A stretch of DNA of 64,000 bases from an uncultured Muribaculaceae bacterium (lineage in GTDB: Bacteria > Bacteroidota > Bacteroidia > Bacteroidales > Muribaculaceae), in contig CABUTS010000006.1 of the NCBI GenBank assembly GCA_902494515.1, forward strand, positions 8,994-72,993. Reading direction: 5' to 3'. The notes beneath the pieces are model-generated. The model did not search any database, was not told the DNA's origin, and saw nothing but the letters and a program-made list of their open reading frames with translations. Every line of letters begins with the position of its first letter. Position 1 is the first letter of the stretch. The position numbers and the translations under genes are program-made. Below, piece after piece: positions 46,642-54,178 of this stretch.

Positions 46642-47589
46642 ATGAAAAAAAACAAGAAATCCTCAAAAAATCCGCAGGCAACCGCCAATACGCAGGCTGC
46701 CGCCAAAGGTGCGGTCCACCCCTCGCCGCTGAAGGCGTGGATTGAAGCCATGCGCCTCCGGACTCTCCCGGTGGGAGCTGCGCCCGTGGTCATGGGCGCC
46801 GGTCTGGCGCTGCAAGCCGGTCATTTCCAATGGCTTCCGGCGCTGATATGCCTGCTTTTCGCCGTTACGGCGCAAATCGGCTGCAACTTCGCAAACGAAT
46901 ATTACGACTTCAAATCCGGTCTCGACCGCAAAGGCCGCGTAGGCCCGCGCCGCGGCGTCACCGAGGGTGACATCGCCCCCGAAGCGATGCACCGCGCAAC
47001 CGCCGTCTGCTTCCTCATCGCCGCCATCATCGGCTGCTCGCTCATTTACTGGGGGGGCTGGTGGATGGTGCCCGTCGGTCTGTTTATCTTCGTCGGCGCG
47101 CTGAGCTACTCCGCTGGGCCCTTCCCGCTGTCGCGCAACGGCATGGGGGAAATCGCCGTGGTGGTGTTCTTCGGCCTGATTCCGACGTCGCTGACCTTCT
47201 ATCTTCAGGCCGGCTACTACTCGCTGGGCGACATGCTGGCGGGACTCGCCATGGGTCTGCTCGTCTCCAACCTACTGATTGTCAACAACTACCGCGACTG
47301 CGAAGAGGATGCCGCCGGCGGCAAGATCACCACCGCGGTGATGTTCGGCCGCACGACCGTGCTCTGGGCATACCTGGTCAACGGCCTGCTGGCCGTGGCG
47401 CTCACCAGCCATCTCTGGATGAAAGCCGGGATGTGGACACTGGTGTTCCCGGCGCTCTACCTTGTGGGACACGTCGCCGTCTGGAGCTACATCCGCCGCA
47501 ACGACGGCCCGAAGCTCAACCCAGCCCTCGGCATGACCGCGATGCTGGTGTTCTTCCTCGCGGCTACATTCCTCATCGTAAACATCTGA
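46642..47589 (+). CDS. menA: 1,4-dihydroxy-2-naphthoate polyprenyltransferase
   Basis: A 315-residue membrane enzyme attaching the isoprenoid tail in menaquinone synthesis. A basic, Ala/Lys-rich N-terminus (MKKNKKSSKNPQATANTQ) precedes AWIEAMRLRTLPVGAAPVVM. The two Asp-rich motifs are NFANEYYDFKSGLD (about residue 90) and IVNNYRDCEEDAAGGK (about residue 212). Eight to nine helices. Menaquinone is the electron donor expected for the cytochrome bd oxidase encoded elsewhere in this window. The ATG at 46642 follows the promoter; an upstream in-frame start at 46606 overlaps the -33 element and is rejected. Confidence 0.92.
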   Translation: MKKNKKSSKNPQATANTQAAAKGAVHPSPLKAWIEAMRLRTLPVGAAPVVMGAGLALQAGHFQWLPALICLLFAVTAQIGCNFANEYYDFKSGLDRKGRVGPRRGVTEGDIAPEAMHRATAVCFLIAAIIGCSLIYWGGWWMVPVGLFIFVGALSYSAGPFPLSRNGMGEIAVVVFFGLIPTSLTFYLQAGYYSLGDMLAGLAMGLLVSNLLIVNNYRDCEEDAAGGKITTAVMFGRTTVLWAYLVNGLLAVALTSHLWMKAGMWTLVFPALYLVGHVAVWSYIRRNDGPKLNPALGMTAMLVFFLAATFLIVNI

Positions 47590-47629
47590 TTTATAGCTCA
47601 AACGCCACCCGGCCCAATCCGCTCCCACC

Positions 47630-48727
47630 GTGCAACTCAATCGGCTCGCAATCACTAATTTCAAGAATATCCCGGAGGCTCAGCTCGAGTTTTCGCCGAA
47701 GGTCAACTGTTTCCTGGGCAACAACGGCATGGGGAAAAGCAACCTTCTCGACGCGATTTACTACCTGAGTTTCTGCCGCAGTTTTTCGGGACTTCCCGAT
47801 GCCAGGCTGCTGCGCAACGGCGAGCCATTCGCCACTGTCCGGGGCAATTACGAGCGCCGCGGCATCGACGAGGAGCTGCTCCTCGGCCTCCGCGAAGGGC
47901 ACCGCAAGAGCTTCCGCCGCGGCGGCAAGGAATACACGCGCCTGAGCACCCATATCGGCGCCTTCCCCTTAGTGCTCGCCTCCCCGGCCGACTCCGACCT
48001 CATCAACGGCACCGGCGAGGAGCGCCGCCGCCTCATGGACATGGTCATCTCGCAGGCCGACCCGGTATACCTCGACCACCTCATCCGCTACAACCGCGCC
48101 CTGCAGCAGCGCAACAAGATGCTCCGCGACCATATCGCCGACCCGAACCTATACCTGGCGGTAGAGCTCTCCATGGAGCCTTCGGCGCTCTATATCACCA
48201 GCAAACGCTCCGAATGGGCCGTCGAGCTCTCAGGAATTTTCGCCAAGCGCTACGCCGCCATCGCCGCCGACACGGAGGTCCCGGCAATCGCCCTCCAGAG
48301 CCATCTCGCCGAAGAACCCGCCGGCCTCGGAGTGCTCCTCGACCGCAACCGCCGCCGCGACGAGGCCCTCGGCTACACCTCCGTAGGCCCGCACCGCGAT
48401 GACCTCGACCTGCAGCTCAACGGCATGCCCGTGCGCCGCGTCGCCTCGCAGGGGCAGTGCAAGACCTACACCATCGCCCTGCGTCTGGCGCAGTATGAAT
48501 TTCTCGAGGAATCCTCCGGGATGAAACCCCTGCTGCTGCTCGACGACATCTTCGACCGCCTCGACGCCGAGCGAGTCGAAAAGCTCATCGACGTGGTCGC
48601 CTCACCCGGTTTCGGCCAGATTTTCATCACCGACACCAACCGCACCCACCTCGACCAGATTATCTCCCTCCAAAGCTCCTCCCACTCCTCCTGGCAGGTC
48701 ACCTCCGGCTCCTTCACCCCCCTCTAA
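47630..48727 (+). CDS. recF: DNA replication/repair protein RecF
   Basis: A 365-residue SMC-like ATPase that loads RecA at gaps. Starts at a GTG (MQLNRLAITNFKNI). Walker A is FLGNNGMGKSNLLDAIYYL (about residue 31), the signature region lies near SVGPHRDDLDLQLNG, then ASQGQCKTYTIALRLAQYE, and Walker B is PLLLLDDIFDRLD. Full length. It is followed 20 nt later by a DUF721 gene, the usual neighbour in Bacteroidota. Confidence 0.95.
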   Translation: MQLNRLAITNFKNIPEAQLEFSPKVNCFLGNNGMGKSNLLDAIYYLSFCRSFSGLPDARLLRNGEPFATVRGNYERRGIDEELLLGLREGHRKSFRRGGKEYTRLSTHIGAFPLVLASPADSDLINGTGEERRRLMDMVISQADPVYLDHLIRYNRALQQRNKMLRDHIADPNLYLAVELSMEPSALYITSKRSEWAVELSGIFAKRYAAIAADTEVPAIALQSHLAEEPAGLGVLLDRNRRRDEALGYTSVGPHRDDLDLQLNGMPVRRVASQGQCKTYTIALRLAQYEFLEESSGMKPLLLLDDIFDRLDAERVEKLIDVVASPGFGQIFITDTNRTHLDQIISLQSSSHSSWQVTSGSFTPL

Positions 48728-48747
48728 TCCCACCCCTCTCCCCGAAA

Positions 48748-49038
48748 ATGCAGCGCACCGACCCACTTTCAATCCGGCAGATCATAGACCGCGTAATGGA
48801 CACCTCGGCCCGCAAGGACGAGATGCTCGCCATGCGTGCCGCCTACCTCTGGGGCGACCTCGTCGGCCCGGGAGTCAACGCCATGACCCTCAAGCGCTAC
48901 GTGCGCGACGGTGTGCTTCACGTCACCCTCTCCTCCGCCCCCCTCAAGAGCGAGCTCTCATTCCGCCGCGAATCCCTGATTGCCCGCATCAACGAAATCC
49001 TCGGCCGCCCCGTAATCCGCGAAATCCGATTCCACTGA
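48748..49038 (+). CDS. DUF721 domain protein (DciA-like)
   Basis: A 96-residue protein: MAMRAAYLWGDLVGPGVNA-like segment (LAMRAAYLWGDLVGPG), then YVRDGVLHVTLSSAPLKSEL and FRRESLIARINEILG. This is the DUF721 pattern, related to DciA, a loader of the replicative helicase. It lies directly after recF. Its stop codon (49036-49038) sits in the first unit of a tandem repeat. Confidence 0.88.
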   Translation: MQRTDPLSIRQIIDRVMDTSARKDEMLAMRAAYLWGDLVGPGVNAMTLKRYVRDGVLHVTLSSAPLKSELSFRRESLIARINEILGRPVIREIRFH

Positions 49039-49097
49039 GCCCCCCTTCAATTCCACTGAGGTCCCCCCCTCAATTCTATTGAAGTCAACTCCTTCAA
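49030..49097. repeat. 21-24-bp tandem repeat containing the DUF721 stop codon
   Basis: TTCCACTGAG-C-rich-TTCAA units at 49030-49050, 49051-49073 and a degraded one at 49074-49097. The TGA of each unit aligns with the stop codon at 49036-49038. Confidence 0.78.
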
Positions 49098-49111
49098 AAA
49101 CAACACCTTTC

Positions 49112-49582
49112 ATGACAGATATTCCCCCCTGCAAAAATCCTAAAGTTCCGGCCCCCGCGGTTCCGTTTCACCACCGCCTCGACATTCAGCAGCGCTTCAA
49201 CGACATCGACATGTTCGGCCACGTAAACAACGGCGCCTACCTCCAGATGTTCGACCTCGGCAAAGTCCGGTACTTCAACACCGTGATGGGCGGCGACATC
49301 GACTGGCACAAAGCCACCGTGGTGGTCGTCAACATCAACGTCTCCTTCCACTCACCGGCCTATTTCGAGGAACCGCTGGCAGTCCTGACCGCCGTCAGCC
49401 GCATCTCCACCCACAGCTTCATCCTCGAGCAGCGCATCGTCAACCCCGAAACCGGCGATGTGAAATCCACCGCCCAGACCGTCATGGCCGGCTTCGACCC
49501 CACCACCGCCACCGGCCTCGAACTCCCCGCCGTGTGGGTCGATTCCCTGAACAAATTCGAGAACCCCGCTGAAAATTTTTGA
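49112..49582 (+). CDS. Acyl-CoA thioesterase, 4HBT/YbgC-like
   Basis: A 156-residue single hot-dog protein. FNDIDMFGHVNNGAYLQMFD is the D-x-x-G-H-V-N-N active-site motif (about residue 31); INVSFHSPAYFEEPLAV and EQRIVNPETGDVKSTAQTVM complete the fold. It hydrolyses acyl-CoA or acyl-ACP; substrate unknown. The ATG at 49112 is used instead of a TTG at 49079 that lies in the repeat. Confidence 0.85.
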   Translation: MTDIPPCKNPKVPAPAVPFHHRLDIQQRFNDIDMFGHVNNGAYLQMFDLGKVRYFNTVMGGDIDWHKATVVVVNINVSFHSPAYFEEPLAVLTAVSRISTHSFILEQRIVNPETGDVKSTAQTVMAGFDPTTATGLELPAVWVDSLNKFENPAENF

Positions 49583-49608
49583 AAATTCAGCAGAAAAAGC
49601 TAACTTTG
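49579..49608 (+). promoter_or_regulatory. Promoter of ribH
   Basis: TTG (49579-49581), 19-nt spacer, TAACTTTG (49601-49608); ATG at 49631. It overlaps the end of the preceding thioesterase gene. Confidence 0.75.
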
Positions 49609-49630
49609 TAGTTGCTAACGAAATAAAATC

Positions 49631-50122
49631 ATGTCTACTGCAACCCCCGGAGCGGCTCCCAAAGAGAAGCTCCCCAAAATAGAGAACCTGCGTGTGGCCA
49701 TCGTGGCCGCAAAATGGAACGCTCACATCACCGATGCCCTCACTCAGGGCGCCCTCGACGTCTTCAAGGCCGAAGGTTACCCCAAGGAGAACATCGACGT
49801 ATTCCATGTGCCCGGCACCGTGGAACTGACCTTCGCCGCCTCCCAGCTGATCGAGGCGTCGCTCTACGACGCCGTGATCGTGTTCGGCTGCGTCATCCGC
49901 GGCGGCACACCCCACTTCGACTACGTATGCCAGAGCGTAACCCAGGGAATCACGGCCCTGAACGCCGACTGCGACACCCCGGTGATTTTCGGTGTGCTGA
50001 CCGTCGACAAGGAGCAGGACGCCATTGACCGCGCCGGCGGATGCCTCGGCAACAAAGGCAGCGAAGCGGCCGAAGCAGCCATCATGATGGTCGACTTCAA
50101 AGATCAGGTAAGCAAGCTGTAA
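49631..50122 (+). CDS. ribH: 6,7-dimethyl-8-ribityllumazine synthase
   Basis: A 163-residue enzyme for the penultimate step of riboflavin synthesis. AAKWNAHITDALTQGALD, HVPGTVELTFAASQLIE, and VFGCVIRGGTPHFDYVCQSV (with the catalytic His) are all present, and FGVLTVDKEQDAIDRAGG near the end. No FMN riboswitch is visible in the short leader. The next gene starts 2 nt after the stop. Confidence 0.95.
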   Translation: MSTATPGAAPKEKLPKIENLRVAIVAAKWNAHITDALTQGALDVFKAEGYPKENIDVFHVPGTVELTFAASQLIEASLYDAVIVFGCVIRGGTPHFDYVCQSVTQGITALNADCDTPVIFGVLTVDKEQDAIDRAGGCLGNKGSEAAEAAIMMVDFKDQVSKL

Positions 50123-50124
50123 TC

Positions 50125-50829
50125 ATGGCCGCGCTTTATCTGTTTCCCGTTCCCCTCGACAACGACATCCCCGCCGAGCAGTGTCTCCCGGCTTACAACA
50201 CCGAGTTGCTGCGCGGTATCCGCTATTTCGTGGTCGAGAACCTGCGTTCGGCGCGCCGCTTTCTCAAAAAATGCGACCGCAACATCGACATCAACTCCCT
50301 GCATTTCACCGAGTTGAGCGAGCATACAAAGCCCGAGGAGGTTCCGGCGATGCTGGAACCTCTGAAATCCGGCGAATCAATCGGAATTATCTCCGAGGCA
50401 GGTTGTCCGGCGGTTGCCGACCCCGGGGCCGACCTGGTGACCGCAGCGCAGGCTAAAGGATACAAGGTTGTACCCTTGGTGGGGCCGTCGAGCATACTTA
50501 TGGCGCTGATGGCCAGCGGGTTCAACGGTCAGAGCTTCGCTTTCAGCGGCTATCTGCCCATCGCTCCCGCCCAGCGTTCCGCGCGGCTGAAAGAGATGGA
50601 GCGCCGCATCCGCCGCGAGCGGCAGACGCAGATTTTCATCGAGACCCCATACCGCAACAACCGGCTGATTGCCGAACTGGCCTCCTCGCTCCCCTCCGAT
50701 CTCCTCCTATGCGTGGCTTCCGACATCACAGGCGAACGCGAGTCGATCGTCACTCGTCCGCTATCCGTCTGGTCCAAAGCCAATTACAACTACGATAAGA
50801 TTCCAACCATCTTCCTCCTCTTCAGTTAA
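50125..50829 (+). CDS. RsmI-like SAM-dependent methyltransferase
   Basis: A 234-residue tetrapyrrole-methylase-fold protein. Motifs: RYFVVENLRSARRFLKK, IGIISEAGCPAVADPGADLV and VPLVGPSSILMALMASGFNG, matching RsmI (16S rRNA C1402 2'-O-methyltransferase), then IFIETPYRNNRLIAEL and CVASDITGERESIVTRPLS. It is shorter than classical RsmI (about 280 residues), lacking the C-terminal part. Bacteroidota encode such a short form, probably as a paralogue. It is translationally close to ribH. Confidence 0.85.
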   Translation: MAALYLFPVPLDNDIPAEQCLPAYNTELLRGIRYFVVENLRSARRFLKKCDRNIDINSLHFTELSEHTKPEEVPAMLEPLKSGESIGIISEAGCPAVADPGADLVTAAQAKGYKVVPLVGPSSILMALMASGFNGQSFAFSGYLPIAPAQRSARLKEMERRIRRERQTQIFIETPYRNNRLIAELASSLPSDLLLCVASDITGERESIVTRPLSVWSKANYNYDKIPTIFLLFS

Positions 50830-50891
50830 CCCCAAGTTCCACCAACCCGTCAGTCCCCTCCGACAGAGCTCCGCAAGAAACCTTTCAGGCA

Positions 50892-51944
50892 ATGGCCCGC
50901 TACAAGAAACCATCTCCGAACAACTACAATATCCCCGGCCTGTTCGACGACCTGGAACCAGCAAACCTGTTCCCGGAAGCCGAGCCACTGCCGATACATC
51001 CGGTTGTGGAACGTGCGGCCAGGAAGTCACGCGGCAGCAAGCGCGAGGAGCCTCTGTTCACCGGCGACGATCTGACGCCGCTCGAGATTTCCCCGGCCAT
51101 CGACCACCTCGATTTCATCTCGTTCGGTTCCGGAAGTTCGGGCAACTGCGCCTACATCGGAAACGGCGAGGAAGGTTTCCTGATCGACGCCGGAGTCGAA
51201 GCCGACACGGTCATCGATGAACTTAAGCGTCACGGAATCAAGATGGAATCGGTCAAGGGTATCATCCTGACCCACGACCATTCGGACCACGTCAGATATG
51301 TTTACACGCTGGTGCGCAAGCGGTTGCACATGAGCGTATACTGCACCCCGCGCGTGCTCAACGGCATGCTGCGCCGCCACAATATCTCCAACCGGATCAA
51401 GGATTACCACCGCGCAATCTACAAGGAGCACCCCTTCAGGATCGGACCGTTCACCATCACGGCCTTCGAGGTGATGCACGACGGCACGGACAACGCCGGG
51501 TTCATCGTCTCCTTCGGCAACCGCAACATGGTGATTGCCACCGACTTGGGCTGCATCTCGGAGCGCGCGGACTTCTACATGCGTCAGGCCGATTTCCTGA
51601 TGCTCGAGGCCAATTACGACGACAAGATGCTCACCGAGGGGACCTACCCGGAGTATCTCAAGGCCCGGATCCGCTCGGACAACGGCCACCTCGGCAACCA
51701 CGTCACCGCGGAGTATCTCGGACGCATATATTCGCCGCGACTAAAGGCTATTTTCCTTTGCCACCTGAGCAAGGACAACAATACCCCGCAGCTTGCCCTG
51801 CAGGCTGTGGAACAGGCACTTACAGCGGCCGGCGCCACTGTCGGAGACTTCTCCAACACCCCCTACGCACGTCTGGCGTCGGTGCAGCTGATGGCACTCC
51901 CCCGCTTCGAATCCACCCATCTCATCCCCTTGCATCTAAAATAA
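50892..51944 (+). CDS. Metallo-beta-lactamase-fold hydrolase (YycJ-like) with N-terminal extension
   Basis: A 350-residue protein. Residues 77-345 form the hydrolase fold: ISFGSGSSGNCAYIGNGEEG, the metal motif ILTHDHSDHVRYV (about residue 128), EVMHDGTDNAGFIVS, IATDLGCISERADFY and FLCHLSKDNNTPQLAL. This resembles YycJ/WalJ-type exonuclease-like proteins. The first 70 residues are a Pro/acidic, disordered-looking extension (PSPNNYNIPGLFDDLEPANL) beyond the family's usual length. Role in DNA metabolism is an inference. Confidence 0.85.
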   Translation: MARYKKPSPNNYNIPGLFDDLEPANLFPEAEPLPIHPVVERAARKSRGSKREEPLFTGDDLTPLEISPAIDHLDFISFGSGSSGNCAYIGNGEEGFLIDAGVEADTVIDELKRHGIKMESVKGIILTHDHSDHVRYVYTLVRKRLHMSVYCTPRVLNGMLRRHNISNRIKDYHRAIYKEHPFRIGPFTITAFEVMHDGTDNAGFIVSFGNRNMVIATDLGCISERADFYMRQADFLMLEANYDDKMLTEGTYPEYLKARIRSDNGHLGNHVTAEYLGRIYSPRLKAIFLCHLSKDNNTPQLALQAVEQALTAAGATVGDFSNTPYARLASVQLMALPRFESTHLIPLHLK

Positions 51945-51952
51945 CCGTTCCA

Positions 51953-52879
51953 ATGAAAAAATATTTTGCTGTTTTTGCAGCCATCTTACTGGCTTTCAGC
52001 GCATTTGCCGCCGAGCCCACCTTCAATATCGCAACTTATAACCTCCGAAACGACAACAATACCGAGGATGCTGAGGCCGGCAACGGCTGGCAGACCCGTG
52101 AGCCGGTAATCGCCAAGCTGATCCGTTTCCATCAGTTCGACATTTTCGGCACACAGGAGGGTTTCAGGCATCAGCTCGACCAACTGCGCGACTCGCTCCC
52201 CGGCTATGCTTATATCGGCGTCGGCCGCGATGACGGCAAAGAGGCAGGCGAGCACTCCGCAATCTTCTATAACACAAACGTTTTCGATGTCGTGGACCAC
52301 GGCGATTTCTGGCTGTCGGAGCATCCCGACAAGCCCGGTCTGGGCTGGGACGCTGTCTGCGTACGCATCTGCACCTGGGGCCATTTCCGCCACAAACCTT
52401 CGGGCCGCGAGTTCCTCTATTTCAACCTCCACATGGACCACGTCGGCACCGTAGCCCGCGCCGAATCGGCCCGTCTTATCCGCAAGAAAATCAAGGAGTT
52501 CGGCTCGGACCTCCCCACATTCCTTTCCGGCGACTTCAACGTGGACCAGACCTCCGATTCCTACGCCTGCGTGCTTGAGGACGGCACATTCCGCGACTCC
52601 TTCGACGTCGCCGACGTGAAATTCGCGCCCAACGGCACCTACAATGCCTTCCGCACCGACGGCTTCACCCCCTCGCGAATCGACCACATTTTCATCACCC
52701 CCGGCATCAAAGTCAGCCGCTACGGCGTCCTGACCGACACCTACCGCACCATCGAAGGAACCGCTGAAGCCGTAGACGCCGGCGCAGCTCCTAAAGAGCT
52801 GGAAATGACCAAAGTAACACCCCGCACCCCCTCCGACCACTTCCCCGTCCTCATCACCGCCACCCTCCCCACCAACTAA
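51953..52879 (+). CDS. Secreted endonuclease/exonuclease/phosphatase-family protein
   Basis: A 308-residue protein with a signal peptide (KYFAVFAAILLAFSAFAAE). FNIATYNLRNDNNTEDAEAG carries the conserved Asn/Asp; FDIFGTQEGFRHQLDQL the metal-binding Glu; FNLHMDHVG, TFLSGDFNVDQTSDSYA and SRIDHIFITPG with a final SDHFPVLI complete the active site. It is a phosphodiesterase or phosphatase acting outside the cytoplasm; the substrate is unknown. Starts 8 nt after the preceding gene. Confidence 0.88.
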   Translation: MKKYFAVFAAILLAFSAFAAEPTFNIATYNLRNDNNTEDAEAGNGWQTREPVIAKLIRFHQFDIFGTQEGFRHQLDQLRDSLPGYAYIGVGRDDGKEAGEHSAIFYNTNVFDVVDHGDFWLSEHPDKPGLGWDAVCVRICTWGHFRHKPSGREFLYFNLHMDHVGTVARAESARLIRKKIKEFGSDLPTFLSGDFNVDQTSDSYACVLEDGTFRDSFDVADVKFAPNGTYNAFRTDGFTPSRIDHIFITPGIKVSRYGVLTDTYRTIEGTAEAVDAGAAPKELEMTKVTPRTPSDHFPVLITATLPTN

Positions 52880-52916
52880 CCCCGGGAAAAACCACAAAGG
52901 AATTTGCATATTACAA

Positions 52917-52950
52917 CGAACGGACGTCTCTCCACGAGCACGTCCGTTCG
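52917..52950 (+). terminator. Hairpin after the exonuclease/phosphatase gene
   Basis: Perfect 11-bp stem CGAACGGACGT (52917-52927) with ACGTCCGTTCG (52940-52950), then CCGTTATTTA. Confidence 0.75.
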
Positions 52951-52992
52951 CCGTTATTTATGCTAAGTTTTTACTCTGAGGTAAGTTCTGAG

Positions 52993-53226
52993 TCAGTCAA
53001 TCACAACCCATTGGCCTGCCGACCGACCGCCTTCGCGCTTAAGCAGCCCCAACCCCTTGAGTTTCTTTATTCGCTCATAGATGGCACTTCGTTTTATGCC
53101 GAGGAATTTCTCCATATCTTCATACGTTATGGAGGCATTGCTTCTCATAAAAGTTAGTACCTGCTGCAGCAATTCCGGAATTTCTTTTATCGGTTGTTCA
53201 GACTCTTTCCTTGGCCTTTTATCGGT
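52993..53226 (-). pseudogene. Remnant of an ATP-binding/AlbA-type protein, winged-helix C-terminus
   Basis: The minus frame gives about 75 residues ending at 52993: IPELLQQVLTFMRSNASITY, then EDMEKFLGIKRSAIYERIKK, then LKGLGLLKREGGRSAGQWVV and ID. The pattern (short helix-turn-helix, basic wing, G-x-W-x-V) is that of the extreme C-terminus of the AlbA_2/RecG-like ATP-binding proteins. No start codon fits and a stop lies directly upstream; the rest of a 400-500-residue gene is missing. Confidence 0.55.
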
Positions 53227-53372
53227 CTTTCAACATCATCCGATGGCTGAAATGCGACCCACTAAATTTGTGGCACACTGTATCACATTTTATGCTGTGA
53301 TTTTCTCTGCAAATAAGAACTCACTGAATTTAAGGGAGTTACAATTATTGTAATTTACGATGAATAATAAAA

Positions 53373-53597
53373 TCAAGCATAATAAGGGACATACGTCGAG
53401 AACTTCTTCGAAACGCTTTCTTCATCAGCGGGCTTGATAAGCTTTTCCTCAACAGCATCAGCGAGTATCCTTGAAGCAATAGACGATTGATTCTTATTCA
53501 GACCGAAGCGGTCGCGAATAGACTGATTGTTGATAGCAACGTTATCTTCAAACATGAGGCAAGCATGTTGGTAACAGATGAAACCTGTAACAAACTT
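53373..53597 (-). pseudogene. Second remnant of an AlbA_2-type ATP-binding protein C-terminus
   Basis: The minus frame reads KFVTGFICYQHACLMFEDNV, then AINNQSIRDRFGLNKNQSSI, then ASRILADAVEEKLIKPADEE and ends YVPYYA. The DRFGLNKNQSS...I.D....LIK pattern is the C-terminal winged helix of AlbA_2/Schlafen-like ATP-binding proteins. The frame begins directly behind the folK stop (53598-53600), so the bulk of the gene has been deleted up to the border of folK. A distinct sequence from the fragment at 52993, so two different genes decayed here. 53227-53372 shows nothing recognisable. Confidence 0.6.
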
Positions 53598-54167
53598 TCA
53601 GAGCCAGGAGAGGGGGAAGGTGGGGTGGAGTTCGAGGAGGGGGATGAGGACGAAGTCGCGCAGGTGGGCGCGGGGGTGAGGTAAAATTAGCTCAGGGGTG
53701 TTGAGCCGTATGAAGTCTCCGGTCGATAAAAGATAATCAAAGTGGGATGTGGAGGGAGGCAGGGAAGTGGAGGGAGGTAGGGAAATAGAGGGTGGCAGGG
53801 AAGTGGAGGGAAGCAGGGATGTGGAGGAAGGCAGGGATGGGGAGGGAAAGCGGAGGGCGAAGATGAGGTCGAGGTCGAGGAGGCGGTCGCGGTAGGTGCC
53901 ATCGGGGTTGCGGTGGGAGGCAGGGGAGATTTCGCGTTCAATCCGTTGGATTTCAGCGAGGAATGGCAGGGGAGAGAGAGAGGAATATACGTCGACGGCA
54001 AGGTTGGTGAAGCGGTTCGGGGAGTCGAAGCCCCAGGGATCGCTTTCCACGAAGGATGAGCGTCGCAGGGGCAATTCCGTGATACCGGAAAGAGCAGCGA
54101 CAGCGCGCTCCATTGCGGAGCGGCTGTCGCCGATATTCGATCCTATGTTTATATTATACAGAAACAC
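53598..54167 (-). CDS. folK: 2-amino-4-hydroxy-6-hydroxymethyldihydropteridine pyrophosphokinase with repeat insertion
   Basis: A 189-residue folate-pathway enzyme that pyrophosphorylates the pterin alcohol. INIGSNIGDSRSAMERAV, FVESDPWGFDSPNRFTNLAV, and RDRLLDLDLIFAL (metal-binding Asp pair) are in place; the conserved end LPHPRAHLRDFVLIPLLEL follows. Between LIFA (about residue 105) and LSTGDFIRL an insert of roughly 37 residues, a Ser/Pro/Leu repeat of TSLPPS type, is not found in normal FolK (usually about 130-160 residues). It follows infB by 11 nt and belongs to the same operon. Confidence 0.88.
   Translation of the reverse strand: MFLYNINIGSNIGDSRSAMERAVAALSGITELPLRRSSFVESDPWGFDSPNRFTNLAVDVYSSLSPLPFLAEIQRIEREISPASHRNPDGTYRDRLLDLDLIFALRFPSPSLPSSTSLLPSTSLPPSISLPPSTSLPPSTSHFDYLLSTGDFIRLNTPELILPHPRAHLRDFVLIPLLELHPTFPLSWL
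53748..53850. repeat. 18-bp in-frame tandem repeat inside folK
   Basis: About six imperfect units of GTGGAGGGAGGCAGGGAA (plus strand), each coding a hexapeptide of TSLPPS type on the minus strand. Confidence 0.8.
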
Positions 54168-54178
54168 AGGGAATTAGA

